Shown here: piece by piece, positions 47,870 to 59,802 of the stretch | Position numbering within the stretch: the first letter of the stretch is position 1 | Layout of the letters: each line of letters starts with the position of its first letter | DNA from: Avena insularis | Lineage: Eukaryota > Streptophyta > Magnoliopsida > Poales > Poaceae | Length of the DNA: 64,000 nt | Direction of reading: 5' to 3' | Assembly (NCBI GenBank): GCA_023614405.1 | Contig: CM042696.1 | Span: 336,527,211-336,591,210 of the forward strand | The notes under the pieces: generated by a model | Told to the model about the DNA's origin: nothing | The model's input: only the letters and a program-made list of their open reading frames with translations | The model's database searches: none | Made by a program: the position numbers and the translations under genes

Positions 47870-49111
47870 ATGGACTGTTAAGTGTGCGGCCAACCTGCCA
47901 ACAATTGTGGTAGGGCACAGAGGAGAGCAACCAGCTTCCAGGTTAACATTGTTCAAGGTTTTCCCATCAATGGTGTGGTAAGTTTTTACATATTTACGAG
48001 GAGGTTTTCGAAGGTTTTATTCAAAAAGTTCGAAATTTTCATTTTATGTACCGTTTCTTTTACTGTCTTGTTGTCACATGAACTGAACCATGTTGTTTAC
48101 CTTTAGGTAGTGCCATGCTCATTTAGAGAAAGACTGAATGATTTCACTCCAAATAATTGGATGGTTGCAAATAGTGAAGCATTAAGTAATTTTGATTTGT
48201 TCCTCAAGAAGTCTAATGTTAGGACAATAATTTGTGGTCCGTACTGGAAGTCCCTGTTGAGGGTTTATGATATAGCACTTGAAGATGTAGTGCATTTTGA
48301 ATATGATGACGACCAACTTGATGATGTTGGTTTGAACTTGACCAACTTATTTCATGTCACTTTTTACTCTAATGGTGAAGAGAAAAAGATTCATGAAGCA
48401 ACTAGTATTTACCTTATTTACTGTAAATAATTTGCACATATAGTTTTTCCTTGTCCTACTACTAGATCATCATAATAACATTCTTTAATACTCAACATGT
48501 ATTTCCACTCATTCATCAGAGGTGGAAGATGTGCCTACATCCATCAGAAGCATTCTGCACAGGACCATCTTCTCAGACATAAATGCGCTAACTGAGTAGA
48601 AAATGGCTTCAATCCTATTTGGCATTTACAAAGATCTTCATGTCACAGAACATCAGTTTTTTGAAAGTAAAGATGAAAAGCATTTCTGGGTACACAAGAT
48701 GAATATGGATAACCATGACCATAATGCACTGGTTAGCTTCCACATATTTAATCATATTTTATGTTCAGATTAAACATATAATTTAATGAACTTGTTAATT
48801 TAGAATCCTTGTTAAAATACTGACTTTTTTCTTTATTGCAGTTCATGCCAATTGAGGTTGTAGATGGTTTCAGGTACCCAACTCAAGGCATAGCACATCT
48901 GTACAGGCAGGGACATGATCTTGAAGGAGAAGAAGAGAATTTTATTGCATGTGCATATACTGTACAAAGGGGCAATGGACGTGTCGGCTTCACCACAGGA
49001 TGGCCTGACTTCACATTTGCTGCTGATGTTGGATGGGCATCACTACTTCTCATTAAAGTAGAGCATATGCAGGAGCACCTTGGTCTCAACTTTGTTGAGA
49101 TTGTCATCTAG
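47870..49111 (+). pseudogene. B3-like DNA-binding protein gene, second copy type, two in-frame stops
   Basis: Exon 47870-47977 (ATG then TAA as the fourth codon; downstream CGQPANNCGRAQRR) joins in phase 0 to an exon at 48107 (VVPCSFRERLNDF, later GPYWKSLLRVYDI and VVHFEYDD, the end of a B3 fold). A third exon (about 48522-48732, TAG near 48596) contains SILFGIYKDLHV. The last exon, 48841-49111, has RVGFTTGWPDFTFAADVGW and ends LNFVEIVI. Two B3-like domains are inferred, as in the gene at 6319-7366. Family members are plant DNA-binding regulators. Both stops leave the frame otherwise intact. Confidence 0.6.
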
Positions 49112-49299
49112 TGGTTAACTTGGGAAAACACTGTTTAGATAGTCATCTTTTCTTGTTTAATCTAGTGCTGAAGTGTATTGTACTCGTGTTGTTTAGTAAA
49201 TTGAACATCTTTAATCTACTGTAATGTCAATGAATGTACTCAGTAAGTTGAACACTTTGATCCTCTTCTAAATATTGCATATGTGAATCTTGGACCTTG

Positions 49300-50542
49300 A
49301 ATACTACGCACTACTCAAGGTACAATCAGCGCATTGCCTCCCTGTGATACCAGCAAGCCACTCGAACGCCTCCTGTAGGCAGTGCATGGCCTCCTGGGCG
49401 CGGTGCGGCCCATAGCAGCGGATGCAAAACATCGCACGCGATGCAATCGCTGCTACAACATGTGCACTCCCGCCCTGTGCTACGAGCAAGCCACTCGAAC
49501 TCCTCCTGTAAGCAGTGCACGACCTCCTATAAGCAGTGCACGACTAAGGAAAGCGCAGATGCTCAGCACTGCACACCATGCACTGCTGAACATACAAACA
49601 ATGCACTACCGCCCTGTGCTACGAGCAAGCCACTCGAACTCCTACTGTAAGCAGTGCGTGGTCTCTTGTAAGAAGTGCACGGCCTAGCACAGCACAGATG
49701 CTAAGCAGTGCACGCCATGCACTGCTCAAGCTACAACCAGTGCACTGCCTCCATGTGCTACGAGCAAGCCACTCGAACTCCTATTATAAGCAATGCACGG
49801 CCTCCTATAAGCAGTGCACGACTCATCAAAGTGCACATGCTGACCACTGCCCGTCATGCACTACTCAAGCTACAATCTGTGCACTGCTCACGATACAACC
49901 CATGCACTGCTCATGATACAAGCTATGCATTGCCTCGATGTCCTACAAGCAAGCAACTCGAACTCCTACTGTAAGAAGTGCACGACCCAGCATAGTGCAG
50001 ATGCTGAGGAGTGCACTCCATGCACTGCTCAAGCTACAACCGGTTAACTGCCTCCCTGTGCTATGAGCAAGCCACTCGAACTCCTTTAAGTAGTGCACGG
50101 CCTCATGTAAGCACTGCACGATTCAGCAAAGCGCAGATGCTCAGCACTGCACACCATGGACTGCTCAGGATACAAGCAATGCACTGCCTCCATGTCCTAC
50201 GAGCAAGCCACTCACACTCTTACTATAAGCAGTGCACGGCCCAGCACAACGCAGATACTGAGTAGTGCACTCCATGCACTGCTCAAGGTACAACCTGTGC
50301 ACTGCCTCCCTGTGCTACCAGCAAGACTCTCGAACTCCTCCTGTAAGCAGTGCACGGCCTCCTGTAGGCAGTGCATAGCCCAACACAGCGCAGATGCACA
50401 ACATTGCACGCATTAATCGCTTGCTACAACTTTGTGCCTTTGCCGCTTGTATACGAGCAAGCCACTCGAACTCCTCTCATAGTGCACGGCCTCACATAGC
50501 GTGCACGACTAAGAAAAGCGCAGATGCTCATCACTGCACGCC
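49300..50542 (+). repeat. Family 2 octamer tandem array, left of the LINE
   Basis: Monomer marker GAGCAAGCCACTCGAACT or close variants at about 49484, 49623, 49762, 49947, 50065, 50201, 50319 and 50455. Spacings are mainly 136-139 or 118, the difference being one 21-bp GCAGTGCACGGCCTCCTGTAA step; one spacing is 185. The TGCACTGC octamer is present in both orientations. Many overlapping short open frames result from the period. Confidence 0.9.
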
Positions 50543-50552
50543 ATGCTGAGGG

Positions 50553-52152
50553 TCATATTCCCTTCCAAGATTTTGCTATCTCTTTTGATAGGCATAATGA
50601 AGGAATTAACTGGCGTAGGACTCAGTTTAACAATGAATGTTGGTTTATGCTCCTGGGTCCTCCACTTGATCACTGGAATCATGATGACCTAAATGTTGTA
50701 TTCTCTGATATTGGTAAAGTTCTACTCTGGGAGAGGGACCCTGAGCACAAGGGCAGGATCATTGCAAAGCTCAGAGTCACTGATCTCCTAGATGTTCCTA
50801 AAATTGTTAGATTCACCATTGGAGACCTGGTGGAAACTGAATCATGGACCTTTTCTGTGGAAATATTGAACAGCAATCTCCTGGGGGGGGGCACCTGATG
50901 AGGACCCACTACCTGATGATGGTGCTGACCCACACCCTCTACCTATGGTGGGACCCATATTTGGGCCCCCATCTCCACCTCCTCCACCACAATCTGAAGG
51001 GGACATTGGTGGATGGGACCAATGGATTGACCCTGCCCCTCAAAATAATGCTGGCTGGGGCAACTAGAATGCTACCCAAGGACCTGTATTTGCTGAAGGT
51101 GTTGACATGCCCATTGACAACCAGGATTTATCACCTCAAGAGGCCGACAGTGCTGTTACTAGATCTATACCTGGTGCAAATGTTTCATCTGATAGTGACA
51201 AGGCATCTGTCCATGGTGCAGAGGATAATGAGGTGGTGCAAAATATTGCTGATGCTGATCAGGAGATGGGCATGGGAGAAGGTCTGCTTAACATTCTGCA
51301 GAATTACCAAGATGAGGAGGAGGACACCAACCATGCTGATGAGGATAACATGCAAGATGACTGGATGATGGAGGACACTAATCTCCTCTCTCCAAATGAG
51401 GCACACCTCCAAGTTGGAATGGCCATTATTCCTTTTGTCAACTCATCTGAGATACTCTCTGCTAGGAATTCTTTCTCAAAGCAAGGTCTGGAGCTATGGG
51501 ACAGATTCTTTGCACCACACATGAACCCATCACCTAACAAAGGCAAACTGCAATGTGACATTCCTGTAAGTTTGTTTAACTTTATCACTCTAATTCTCAT
51601 CACACCTGAGAAATTCAGTTGGATTAGACATTTTCTCACATCACCCCTATGGGAGATAATTAAAGAGCCAATTATTGAAGAATCTACTTTCACCTTCATT
51701 ATACCTGATGAATGTGTTGGACAGATTCCACCCCATTGCCTGAATGATTCCCCATCAAACATGATGGTACCAAATGCTCCTACTAAGAGGAGGAGGGGCA
51801 AAGAACCACTGGTGGAATCTGAGGTGAGAAGGAGACCCAGAATTGTGGAACTTAATGGGGGTTTTAAAAGCCATTTAAATTGCACTGATCATAATTGCCT
51901 CTCTTGCAATGCTGCTCCACCCTGTCTCAGTAATAAGGTTGTTAAGAATCTTGTTGAATCATTTTGCAAGGTTAAAGAGGGGGAACTGGAGAAAGATTGC
52001 TGAAGAAGGGCAGGATCAATGATTTGATCATCAAGCCATCAGGAAAGACTGGACCTAAGAAGAATGGTCCTGAACCATACCTTTCAAACAAGAAGAAGGG
52101 AGGTGCTGCTAAGTCTTGTGGACAACAGTCTAAGAAGAAGGCTCCTAAATAA
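50553..52152 (+). pseudogene. LINE ORF1 (nucleic-acid-binding protein), 5'-truncated and frameshifted
   Basis: Starts within the conserved grass LINE ORF1 block (PFQDFAISFDRHNEG, CWFMLLGPPLDHW, RVTDLLDVPKIVRF). The frame breaks at the G run at 50883-50891, continues through a Pro-rich part (GPPSPPPPPQSEGD) with one TAG near 51064, then an acidic part. It has a late Cys-rich segment (HNCLSCNAAPPC) and a final shift near 51995 into a Lys-rich tail ending at 52152. ORF1 proteins coat the LINE RNA. Confidence 0.75.
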
Positions 52153-52341
52153 TGTGGTTAATGTTTACAAAAACCTTGCCTTTTGTGATTGGACCAGTTA
52201 CCTTTCATATTTGTTATGAGTTGTTGCAGACCTATTTGATGTTGGACATGTTTATGAATTCAGTAACCTATGATATGTCCAGTTTTATTTGTGTGACTAC
52301 AAAATTTGAGTCACACCATGGATCACCCAATTGGTTTATAA

Positions 52342-55300
52342 ATGAGTAACAACAGAAACTGGAAGATTCTAAACTGGAACCTCAGGGGTATTAACTCTGA
52401 GAAAAAATGGTTAGCACTAAAAAGCAAGATCGTGGAATCTGAATGTGACATTATTTGTCTTCAAGAAACCAAGAGAGAAAACTTTGATATCAATTATTTA
52501 AAAAAATTCTGTCCAAACAAGTTTGACAGTTTTGATTTCTTACCATCAATTGGTGCTTCTGGAGGAATTATTACCATCTGGAATAGTACCTTATTCAATG
52601 GTACCAGGGCTTTCCAAAATGATTTGTCAACTTCTGTTACCTTCACCTCTCAATTATCAAATGATACCTGGACTCTCACTAATATCTATGGTCCTTGTCA
52701 AAATGATAGAAAGATGGATTTCCTAGACTGGTTTTCAAACATCACTATGCCTGATAGTATGGATTGGCTAGTGTTAGGACATTTTAACCTTATCAGAAGT
52801 CTCACTGATAGAAATAAAAGTGGGGGAGATATTAATGAAACTATGCTCTTCAATGATGCTATCTGCAACCTGGGCCTTATTGAGTTGCCACTAAAGGGTA
52901 GAAATTCACCTGGAGTAACATGCAGAAAGATCCTCTCCTGGACAGACTGGACTGGTTTTTTACATCTAGTTCTTGGACAACCAAGTTCCCATACACTATG
53001 GTTACCCCACTATCCAAACCTACTTCTGATCATCTCCCCTGTGTCATATCCATTGGAACTAACATCCCCAAGGCTCAAATCTTTAGATTTGAAAACTACT
53101 GGCTACATCATTCTGATTTTAAGATGATTGTACAAAATGCATGGAATATTCCTATGAATTATCAGGACATGGCAAAAAGAATTTGTGCCAAATTAAAAAA
53201 TGTGAGGAGAGGTATCAAGATTTGGGAAAAACAGTTACCTTGCTTAAAATATCAAATTGCTAAGGTGAATGACACAATTGATCTCCTGGATCTACTGGAA
53301 GAATATAGAACATTAACCATCAATTAGTGGCACCTCAGGGATATCCTGAAGTCCCATATTATCACTCTTCTTCAGAACCAAAACACCTATTGGAAACAAA
53401 GAGGGAAAATCAAATGGGTAAAACTTGGAGATGAAAACACTAAGTTTTTCCATTCCAAAGCTACCATCAGTTATGGACATAACTATATATCAATGATCAA
53501 GAATGAATCTGGACAGGAATTTACAAATCACTATGACAAGGCTGATATCTTTTGGAATGACTTCAGGGCGATAATGGGCACATCAGTCAAAACTGAGATG
53601 CACTATAATCTAGCAGACTTCTATGGAAATGGAATGACTGATGAGATGAAGGATTCACTTAAAAACCTTTCCTTGACAAGGAAATTGAGGAGGTTATCAC
53701 TGAACTACTAAATGATAAGTCACCTGGACCGGATGGATTTAATAATGAATTTATCAAAAGTTGTTGGTCCATCATTGGATTTGATATCAAATTACTGATT
53801 CATGATTTCTTCAATGAGAAAGTGTCACTTGAAAGCATTAACTCTTCTTACATTACACTCATACCCAAAGTCACTTGCCCATCTACATCAGCTGATTTCA
53901 GACCAATCTCTCTATTGAACTGTATATTCAAAATTATTACCAAACTTCTTGCAAATAGACTGCAATCTATCATTCTGAAATTGGTACATAAAAACCAATA
54001 TGGTTTTCTCAACAACAGATCTATTCAAGATTCCATTGGTTGGGCATTTGAATACCTATTCCAATGCCACAAGTCAAAGGAGGAAATTTTAATTCTCAAA
54101 CTTGATTTTGAGAAGGCATTTGATACAGTTGATCACTCTGCCATCATTAATATCCTTTAAGCTAGAGAATTTGGGAGAAAATGGATTAGGTGGATTGAAA
54201 TGATCTTTGAATCTGGAACTTCTGAAATTCTTCTCAATGGTGTACCTGGTAAAAAGTTCTACTGCAGAAGAGGTGTTAGACAAGGAGACCCACTTTCACC
54301 ATTACTATTTGTCCTTACTACTGACCTCCTACAATCTATTCTAAACAAGGCCATGCATAGAAATCTTCTAACTCCACCTATTGTGGGACCACCCAACAGT
54401 GATTTCCCAGTTATTCAATATGCTGATGACACTTTGGTGATCCTTAAAGCTGATGCATCTCAATTATTATGCTTGAAAGCACTGCTTCAAACATTTGCTG
54501 GGTCCACTGGTCTCAAGGTCAATTACCTGAAATCTAGCATGATGCCAATAAATATTTCTAATGACAGACTTATGCATTTTGCTATGACAATCAACTGTCA
54601 AACTGGATGCCTCCCTTTTACCTACCTTGGGCTTCCATTAAGCATTACAAAGCCATCTAAGGAACATTTTGTTCCCATTGTTCAGAGAGTGGAAAGAAGA
54701 TTATGTGGAATTGCTGACTTCTTGAATTATGGAGGCAAACTGCAACTGGTCAAATCTGTTCTATCCTCACTTCCTCTATTTTATATGAGCTGTTTGGAGA
54801 TACCAATTGCCATCAAGGATCAAATTATTAAATATATGAGATATTGTCTATGGAGAAAGAAGATGATGTACAAGCAAAGGACAAGCTCTTGTCTCATGGG
54901 ACAAAATCTGTCCTAAAAATCAAGGGGTTTAGGGTCTTGAATCTACAGATTCAAAATAATGCCCTCCTTCTGAAAAATTTGGACAAATTCTACAACCACC
55001 AAGACATACCTTGGGTTCATCTCATATGGGAGACTTATTACAAAAATGGAAAGTTACCTAGAAGAAGCATGGAGGGATCTTTCTGGTGGAAGTCACACAT
55101 CGAATTAATTGATAACTATAAAGGCATGGCCAAATGCAATCTGAATTCAGGTAAATCTGCTTACTTCTGGACTGACCTTTGGCAAGAGGAATGCTTGATG
55201 AATAAATACCCACACCTTATGTCCTATGCTAAGTCTACAATCATCAATGTTCATGACTTCCTTCATGCTGAATTCCTCGAAGATAACTTCCACCTACCTC

Positions 55301-55956
55301 TCTCTAAACAAGCTTTCTCTGAGTTTTTAGTCCTGGAAGAAAGATGCCAGGAATTCAGACAAGACACTCAGGACACCCATGATAATTGGAACTATATATG
55401 GGTATCAGATAGGTTTGAAGTTAAAAAGGCATACTCAGCCATGATTGGACACTCACCATCACCAACACACTTTTCCTGGGTTTGGGCAACCTCCTCTCAA
55501 AATAAACACAAGTTCTTTTTCTGGCTTTTGTTACTAGACAGATTGAATACAAGAAACCTACTGAGGAGAAAGAATTTCAACCTTCCTGATTACAATTGTG
55601 TTACATCAAACTGCATCACAGAAGAATCAGCAAATCATCTTTTCTGGGATTGTCCATTTGCAAAAAAATGATGGGACCATATTTCCAAAAATAGAACTGC
55701 AAATCTAACAGGATTAGAAGCTATTTCAAACATCAAAGAAAAGTTACATCTACCATTTGCAATGGAAATCATTATCATGACATCCTGGGGTATCTGGATT
55801 TGCAGAAATGAGAAAAAATTTAATGACAAAAGACCCACTTTGGATAGATGGAAAGCAATTTTCTACCAGGAAATGAGATGGATACAATTCAGAATTAAAG
55901 GAAAATACAAGGAGAAATTCAAAGCCTGGCTTAGTCAGCAATTAGATCAGGGATAG
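52342..55956 (+). pseudogene. LINE ORF2: endonuclease, reverse transcriptase, zf-RVT, broken
   Basis: The APE-type endonuclease starts at ILNWNLRGINSEKKW and has CLQETKRE (Glu present) and the late TSDHLPCV block. The box normally reading GDFN is GHFNLIRS, losing a catalytic Asp. RT follows: [57 protein letters not shown] and [11 protein letters not shown] (YADD intact). The C-terminus carries the zf-RVT domain (FSWVWATSSQNKHKFFFW, CITEESANHLFWDC). Lesions: frame changes near 52905, 53675 and 54890; in-frame stops near 53325, 54158 and 55669. 55957-56075 is the 3' UTR. Confidence 0.9.
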
Positions 55957-56083
55957 AATAGAATGTTTTCAATTTAGATGTAACTGTTTATGATCTACCT
56001 TAGATCATATCTCATTGTAACATACACATATATAATAAAAAAATTGCAGTGGGGATTTTCCCTACTGTTTCACCTAAAAAAAA

Positions 56084-57130
56084 TGCACGGCTGAACATAC
56101 AAATAATGAACGGCCGCCCTGTCTTACAAGCAAACCACTCGGATGCCTACTTTAAGCAGTGGACGGCCTCCTGTAAGAAGTGCACGACCTCCTGTAGGCA
56201 GTGCATAGCCTAGCACAGCGCAGATGCACAACACTGCACGCAGTGCACTGCTCAAGCTACAACCTGTGCACTGCCGCCATGTGCTACGAGCAAGCCACTC
56301 GAACTCCTCCTGTAAGCAGTGCACATCTCAGCAAAGCGCAGATGCACAGCACTGCACGCCATGCACTGCTGAACATACAAACAATGAACTGTCACCCTGT
56401 CCTACAAGCAAACCACTCGGATGCCTACTTTAAGCAGTGGACAGCCTCCGGTAAGCAGTGCACGGCCTCCTGTAGGCAGTGCACGGCCCAACATAGCGCA
56501 GATGCACAGCACTGAACGCAGTGCACTGCTTAAGCTACAACCTGTGCACTGTCTCCCTATGCTACGAGCAAGCCACTGGAACTCCTCCTGTAAGCAGTGC
56601 ACGGCCTCCTGTAAGCAGTGCATGTCTCAGCAAAGTGCAGATGCTCAGCACTGCACGCCATGCACTGCTGAACATACAAACAATGAACTGTCATCCTGTC
56701 CTACAAGCAAACCACTCGGATGCCTACTTTAAGCAGTGCACGGCTCAGCAAAGCGCAGATGCTCAGTACTACACGCCATGCACTGCCTCTATGTCCTACG
56801 AGCAAGCCACTCGAACTCCTACTCTAAGCAGTGCACGACCCAGCACAACGCAGATGCTGAGTAGTGCACTCCATGCACTGCTCAATCTACAACCGGTGCA
56901 CTGCCTCCCTGTGCTACTAGCAAGCCACTCGAACTCCTCCTATAAGCAGTGCATGGCCTCCTGTAAGCAGTGCACGACTCAGCACAACGTAGATGCCCAG
57001 CACTACACGCCATGCACTTATTAAGATACAAACAATGCTCGGCCGCCCTGTGCTACCAGCAAGCCACTCAAAATCCTGCTGTAAGCAGTGCACTGGCCAG
57101 CACAGCGCAGATGCTCACGGTATAAAAAGA
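56084..57130 (+). repeat. Family 2 octamer tandem array, right of the LINE
   Basis: Continuation of the 49300-50542 array. Monomers include GCACGCCATGCACTGCTGAA, AACAATGAACTGTC and AACCACTCGGATGCCTACTT variants, which repeat three times with a longer composite period of about 290-300 bp. Confidence 0.88.
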
Positions 57131-58477
57131 TGAACTGCCTCCATTTCTATTAGACACTGCACTGCCTCACATTACTATTAAAAACACAATAGCATTGAAA
57201 ACAGTACCCTTAAAAGACTTTGTTCAAAGTATAGATAAATAGGAGTTCAAAGTAGGACCCCTCCCATTAAACCCCACAAAATCTCCATTGCCTGTAAATA
57301 AAAAAAAATAAAAAAAATTAAATAAAACTAAAAAACTAAAAGCAGATACTAACTACTAAAAAAGAGAAAAAAGAAGACCGACAAAGTGAGAAACAAGATC
57401 GAAAAAGAGTAACCATAGCACTGCGCCACTGCCAAGACAAATTATTGTGCACTGCCTCCTAGTCCTACAAGCAAGCAACTAGAACTCCTCCTATAAGCAG
57501 TGCACGCAACGCAAACAGCAGTTCATACGAACCAGAAAAGAGAAAAAACCGACAAAAAATGAAAAACCAGGCGAGGTCCCACGACGGAAGAAAACCGCCG
57601 AACGCCCCATCCCAAACATCCAGAAGCGCTACAAGAACTACACGTGTCAAGAAAACAAGACACCCCCGATCGACGAGACGCACCAAAATCATCCACGTGC
57701 TGCCACGAGCAGCGTCGTGGAGCATACTCCCATGAGGGCGCCCTTTTTCTAGCGTTTTCGCTGCTACGAGTATTTAATCAACTCATATCCGAAATCTAGG
57801 AGTTTCCTCCATGAAGATCGTTCATAGGCCAGCGGAGTTGTTGGCATCCCATGAAGTTTGACATGCATAAAGCTATATCATTCTTATGATTAACAAGTCA
57901 AACTTTGGCATGCTCACAAAAACCGCTAAACATTAATTCAATCAAACAAATCCTTTCAAAGAGAGCTATCAAGTCAATCAACATTTTGAGTGGTGTCGAG
58001 TGTCTCTAGAAATAAACCTTCAAGACTAAGCACTACAACACCCAAGCCTTCAATTGTGAGACTTTTTCTTATTACAATTGTTTAGCAATTTTTAGGCAAG
58101 ACCCGGTTAATTACGAGAGCTAGAACAAAATGAGCCCAATTAATTACCCATGCAAATGACAATCTTACTTTGATACAAAGACTCACTCCACCAATATAAT
58201 ATCTCAACATTCACTACTAACTAGCACGAGTTTCTCAAACTTCAAAAGTGGGAAGTCATAAGGCATACCTCTCGTGTTTGGTTCCACTTCTCTCTTACTT
58301 TTTTATTTGTTTCTTGGAAACTCGAAGTCGATCACTCTCCTGCAAATATACGAAGACCTCGAGTTGGAAAGAAAAGAAAGAGGAAAAATAAGGAAAAAAG
58401 GAGAAATCTTTTTGTGATTTTTTAAGAGAGGGAATTTAAAGAATAGAAAATTGGTGGCAAAGCTCGGCTAGAAAATT
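57131..58477. other. Noncoding stretch between the repeat array and the Athila-like ORF-1
   Basis: A/T-run sequence to 57420, a short family 2 patch (57445-57510), then a GC-richer part to 57725 resembling the C-rich leader at 37550-37950 in composition. From about 57780 it is AT-rich and probably the 3' untranslated region of the Athila-like element. I cannot place that element's left end or a 3' LTR. Confidence 0.45.
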
Positions 58478-59802
58478 TCAAAAGAAAATAGAAAGAACTA
58501 AAGATAAAGTGTTGGGGAAACCAACACAAGTGCTTATAAACTCAAATAAAAACGTAACCTCGAAATAAATTAAATCAAATAAACGCCAAATAAAGATACA
58601 TGAGGAAACTTCCCCAAGCTTAGGCTTTTGCAAGCCCTTCAAATCTTTGAGTTGGCGGGCAAAGTCATTACCCCAGTTCGTGAATTGAGTGGAGAGGTTA
58701 CTTATTGATTCTCGGAGGTTCAAAGAGGGGTTGTGCATCCTCTCCACAGTCCCTCCAAGTCCTTGGAACTCTTGGTATGTGGTGAACCAGGTTTGTGGCT
58801 GCTCCTCTTGGTGAGGAACTTCTTGCTCCTCCTCTTGGTCCTCATCCTCTTCAGGAATTTCTTCTTCAGGTTGGTGCTGCTGAACTTGCACATCATATAG
58901 AAAACATCCTTCCTCGATAGAGAAAAGACCATTAGGCAAAGGAGCGGGGTAGATACGCCCAGCTCCAGCAATATGCAGGTAATAAACACCACCTATCCTA
59001 GTGAGCAACCAACACGTGTCTCACCTAGTACGGGTTGCAACTCACCTAGATCGATGTCTAGGGAAGTGGCAAGCAGGGTGATGACGAGTCCTCCTGTGAT
59101 TGGCCCTTGGCTTTGGGAGGCTTGGTTCTCTAGGTAGTGCACAAGGATGGCGCCCAAGTTGAGTGACAGGTTGCAGTTGATGTAAGCAGCCTTTGCAAGG
59201 ACTAAGATATCCTCCTCGTTGAGTCTCGTGAACTTATTATGTGCCTGCAAGGTGTTAGCAATAACATAGGACACATAGTAAATTGCAGGATGTTGAATAT
59301 TCTCCCTCTTGTTCACTCTACTAGTGAAGCTCATTCCATTATAGTATTGATCGAGGGAAAGAATTAAGCCAGTAAAGGATGCGCGTAAAGCATGAACATC
59401 GTTGTTTGGAAAATTAAAGCATGCACACCATTCATCTAACGTTAAAGTGTAGTTGTTGTTCATCAGACGGAAATAAATAGTATCCTCTCCTTGTCACAGT
59501 TTAACGGTCCTTTGCAACTAACTTAGGAATTCAATGGTTAAGCGGCGATAAGTAGGTACATCATTGTACACAAAGTTTTGCAGGCCAGCTCTATTGCAAA
59601 GTAAATTAAAGTCATCAGAAATACCGACTTGGTTCAATATAATGGGGCAAGCCCACTTGGTGGCCTTTACTTCGTGGTTCTTGATCTTGTTGAAGCGTTC
59701 ACGACGGGCCTCATCCTTGAACCGTATCCCCATGCGTTCCTAGGTGATTGCCCGAGAAGCGCTAGCGGTGGCACGAGCACGAGTTTGGCTCCTTGTGTTC
59801 AT
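58478..59802 (-). pseudogene. ATHILA ORF-1-like protein gene, stops and one frameshift
   Basis: Acceptor TTTTTAG at 59806, then ATG 59802: MNTRSQTRARATASASRAIT, TAG, ERMGIRFKDEARRERFNK, WACPIILNQVGISDD, FVYNDVPTYRRLTIEFLS, stop (59520-59518), another stop, MNNNYTLTLDEWCACFNFP, VNKRENIQHPAIYYVSYVI, KFTRLNEEDILVLAKAAYI. The frame is constant to about 59000, where it shifts; IGGVYYLHIAGAGRIYP and an acidic Gln/Glu region follow. This pattern resembles the ATHILA ORF-1 family, which has no known enzymatic role. The last residues (after KPKLGE) are probably read-through of noncoding sequence. It is expressed from a spliced leader if at all. Confidence 0.6.

Larger units (their letters stand above)
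50547..56083 (+). mobile_element. L1-type LINE, 5'-truncated, inserted in the family 2 array
   Basis: Order ORF1, ORF2 (endonuclease, reverse transcriptase, zinc-binding C-terminus), 3' UTR, then eight A at 56076-56083. The left junction falls inside the repeat word GCCATGC and the right flank resumes with ATGC ACGGCTGAACATAC. Together these rebuild a family 2 monomer and leave a short ATGC target duplication. ORF1 begins in mid-protein, so the 5' end was never copied, as is usual for target-primed reverse transcription. Both ORFs are broken. Confidence 0.9.

Noticed and set aside
1..49111. A variant genetic code in which TAG and TAA encode Gln
   Set aside because: Stops also fall at Trp and Arg-like positions (TAG for Trp at 796; TGG, TAG and TGA at the same copia codon), TGA stops occur too, and many genes also have frameshifts. 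The elements are typical of grasses, which use the standard code.
57465..57725. Minus-strand hydrophobic 86-codon frame
   Set aside because: It covers octamer repeat and C-rich sequence with no start context, partner exon or homologous copy that I can recognise.
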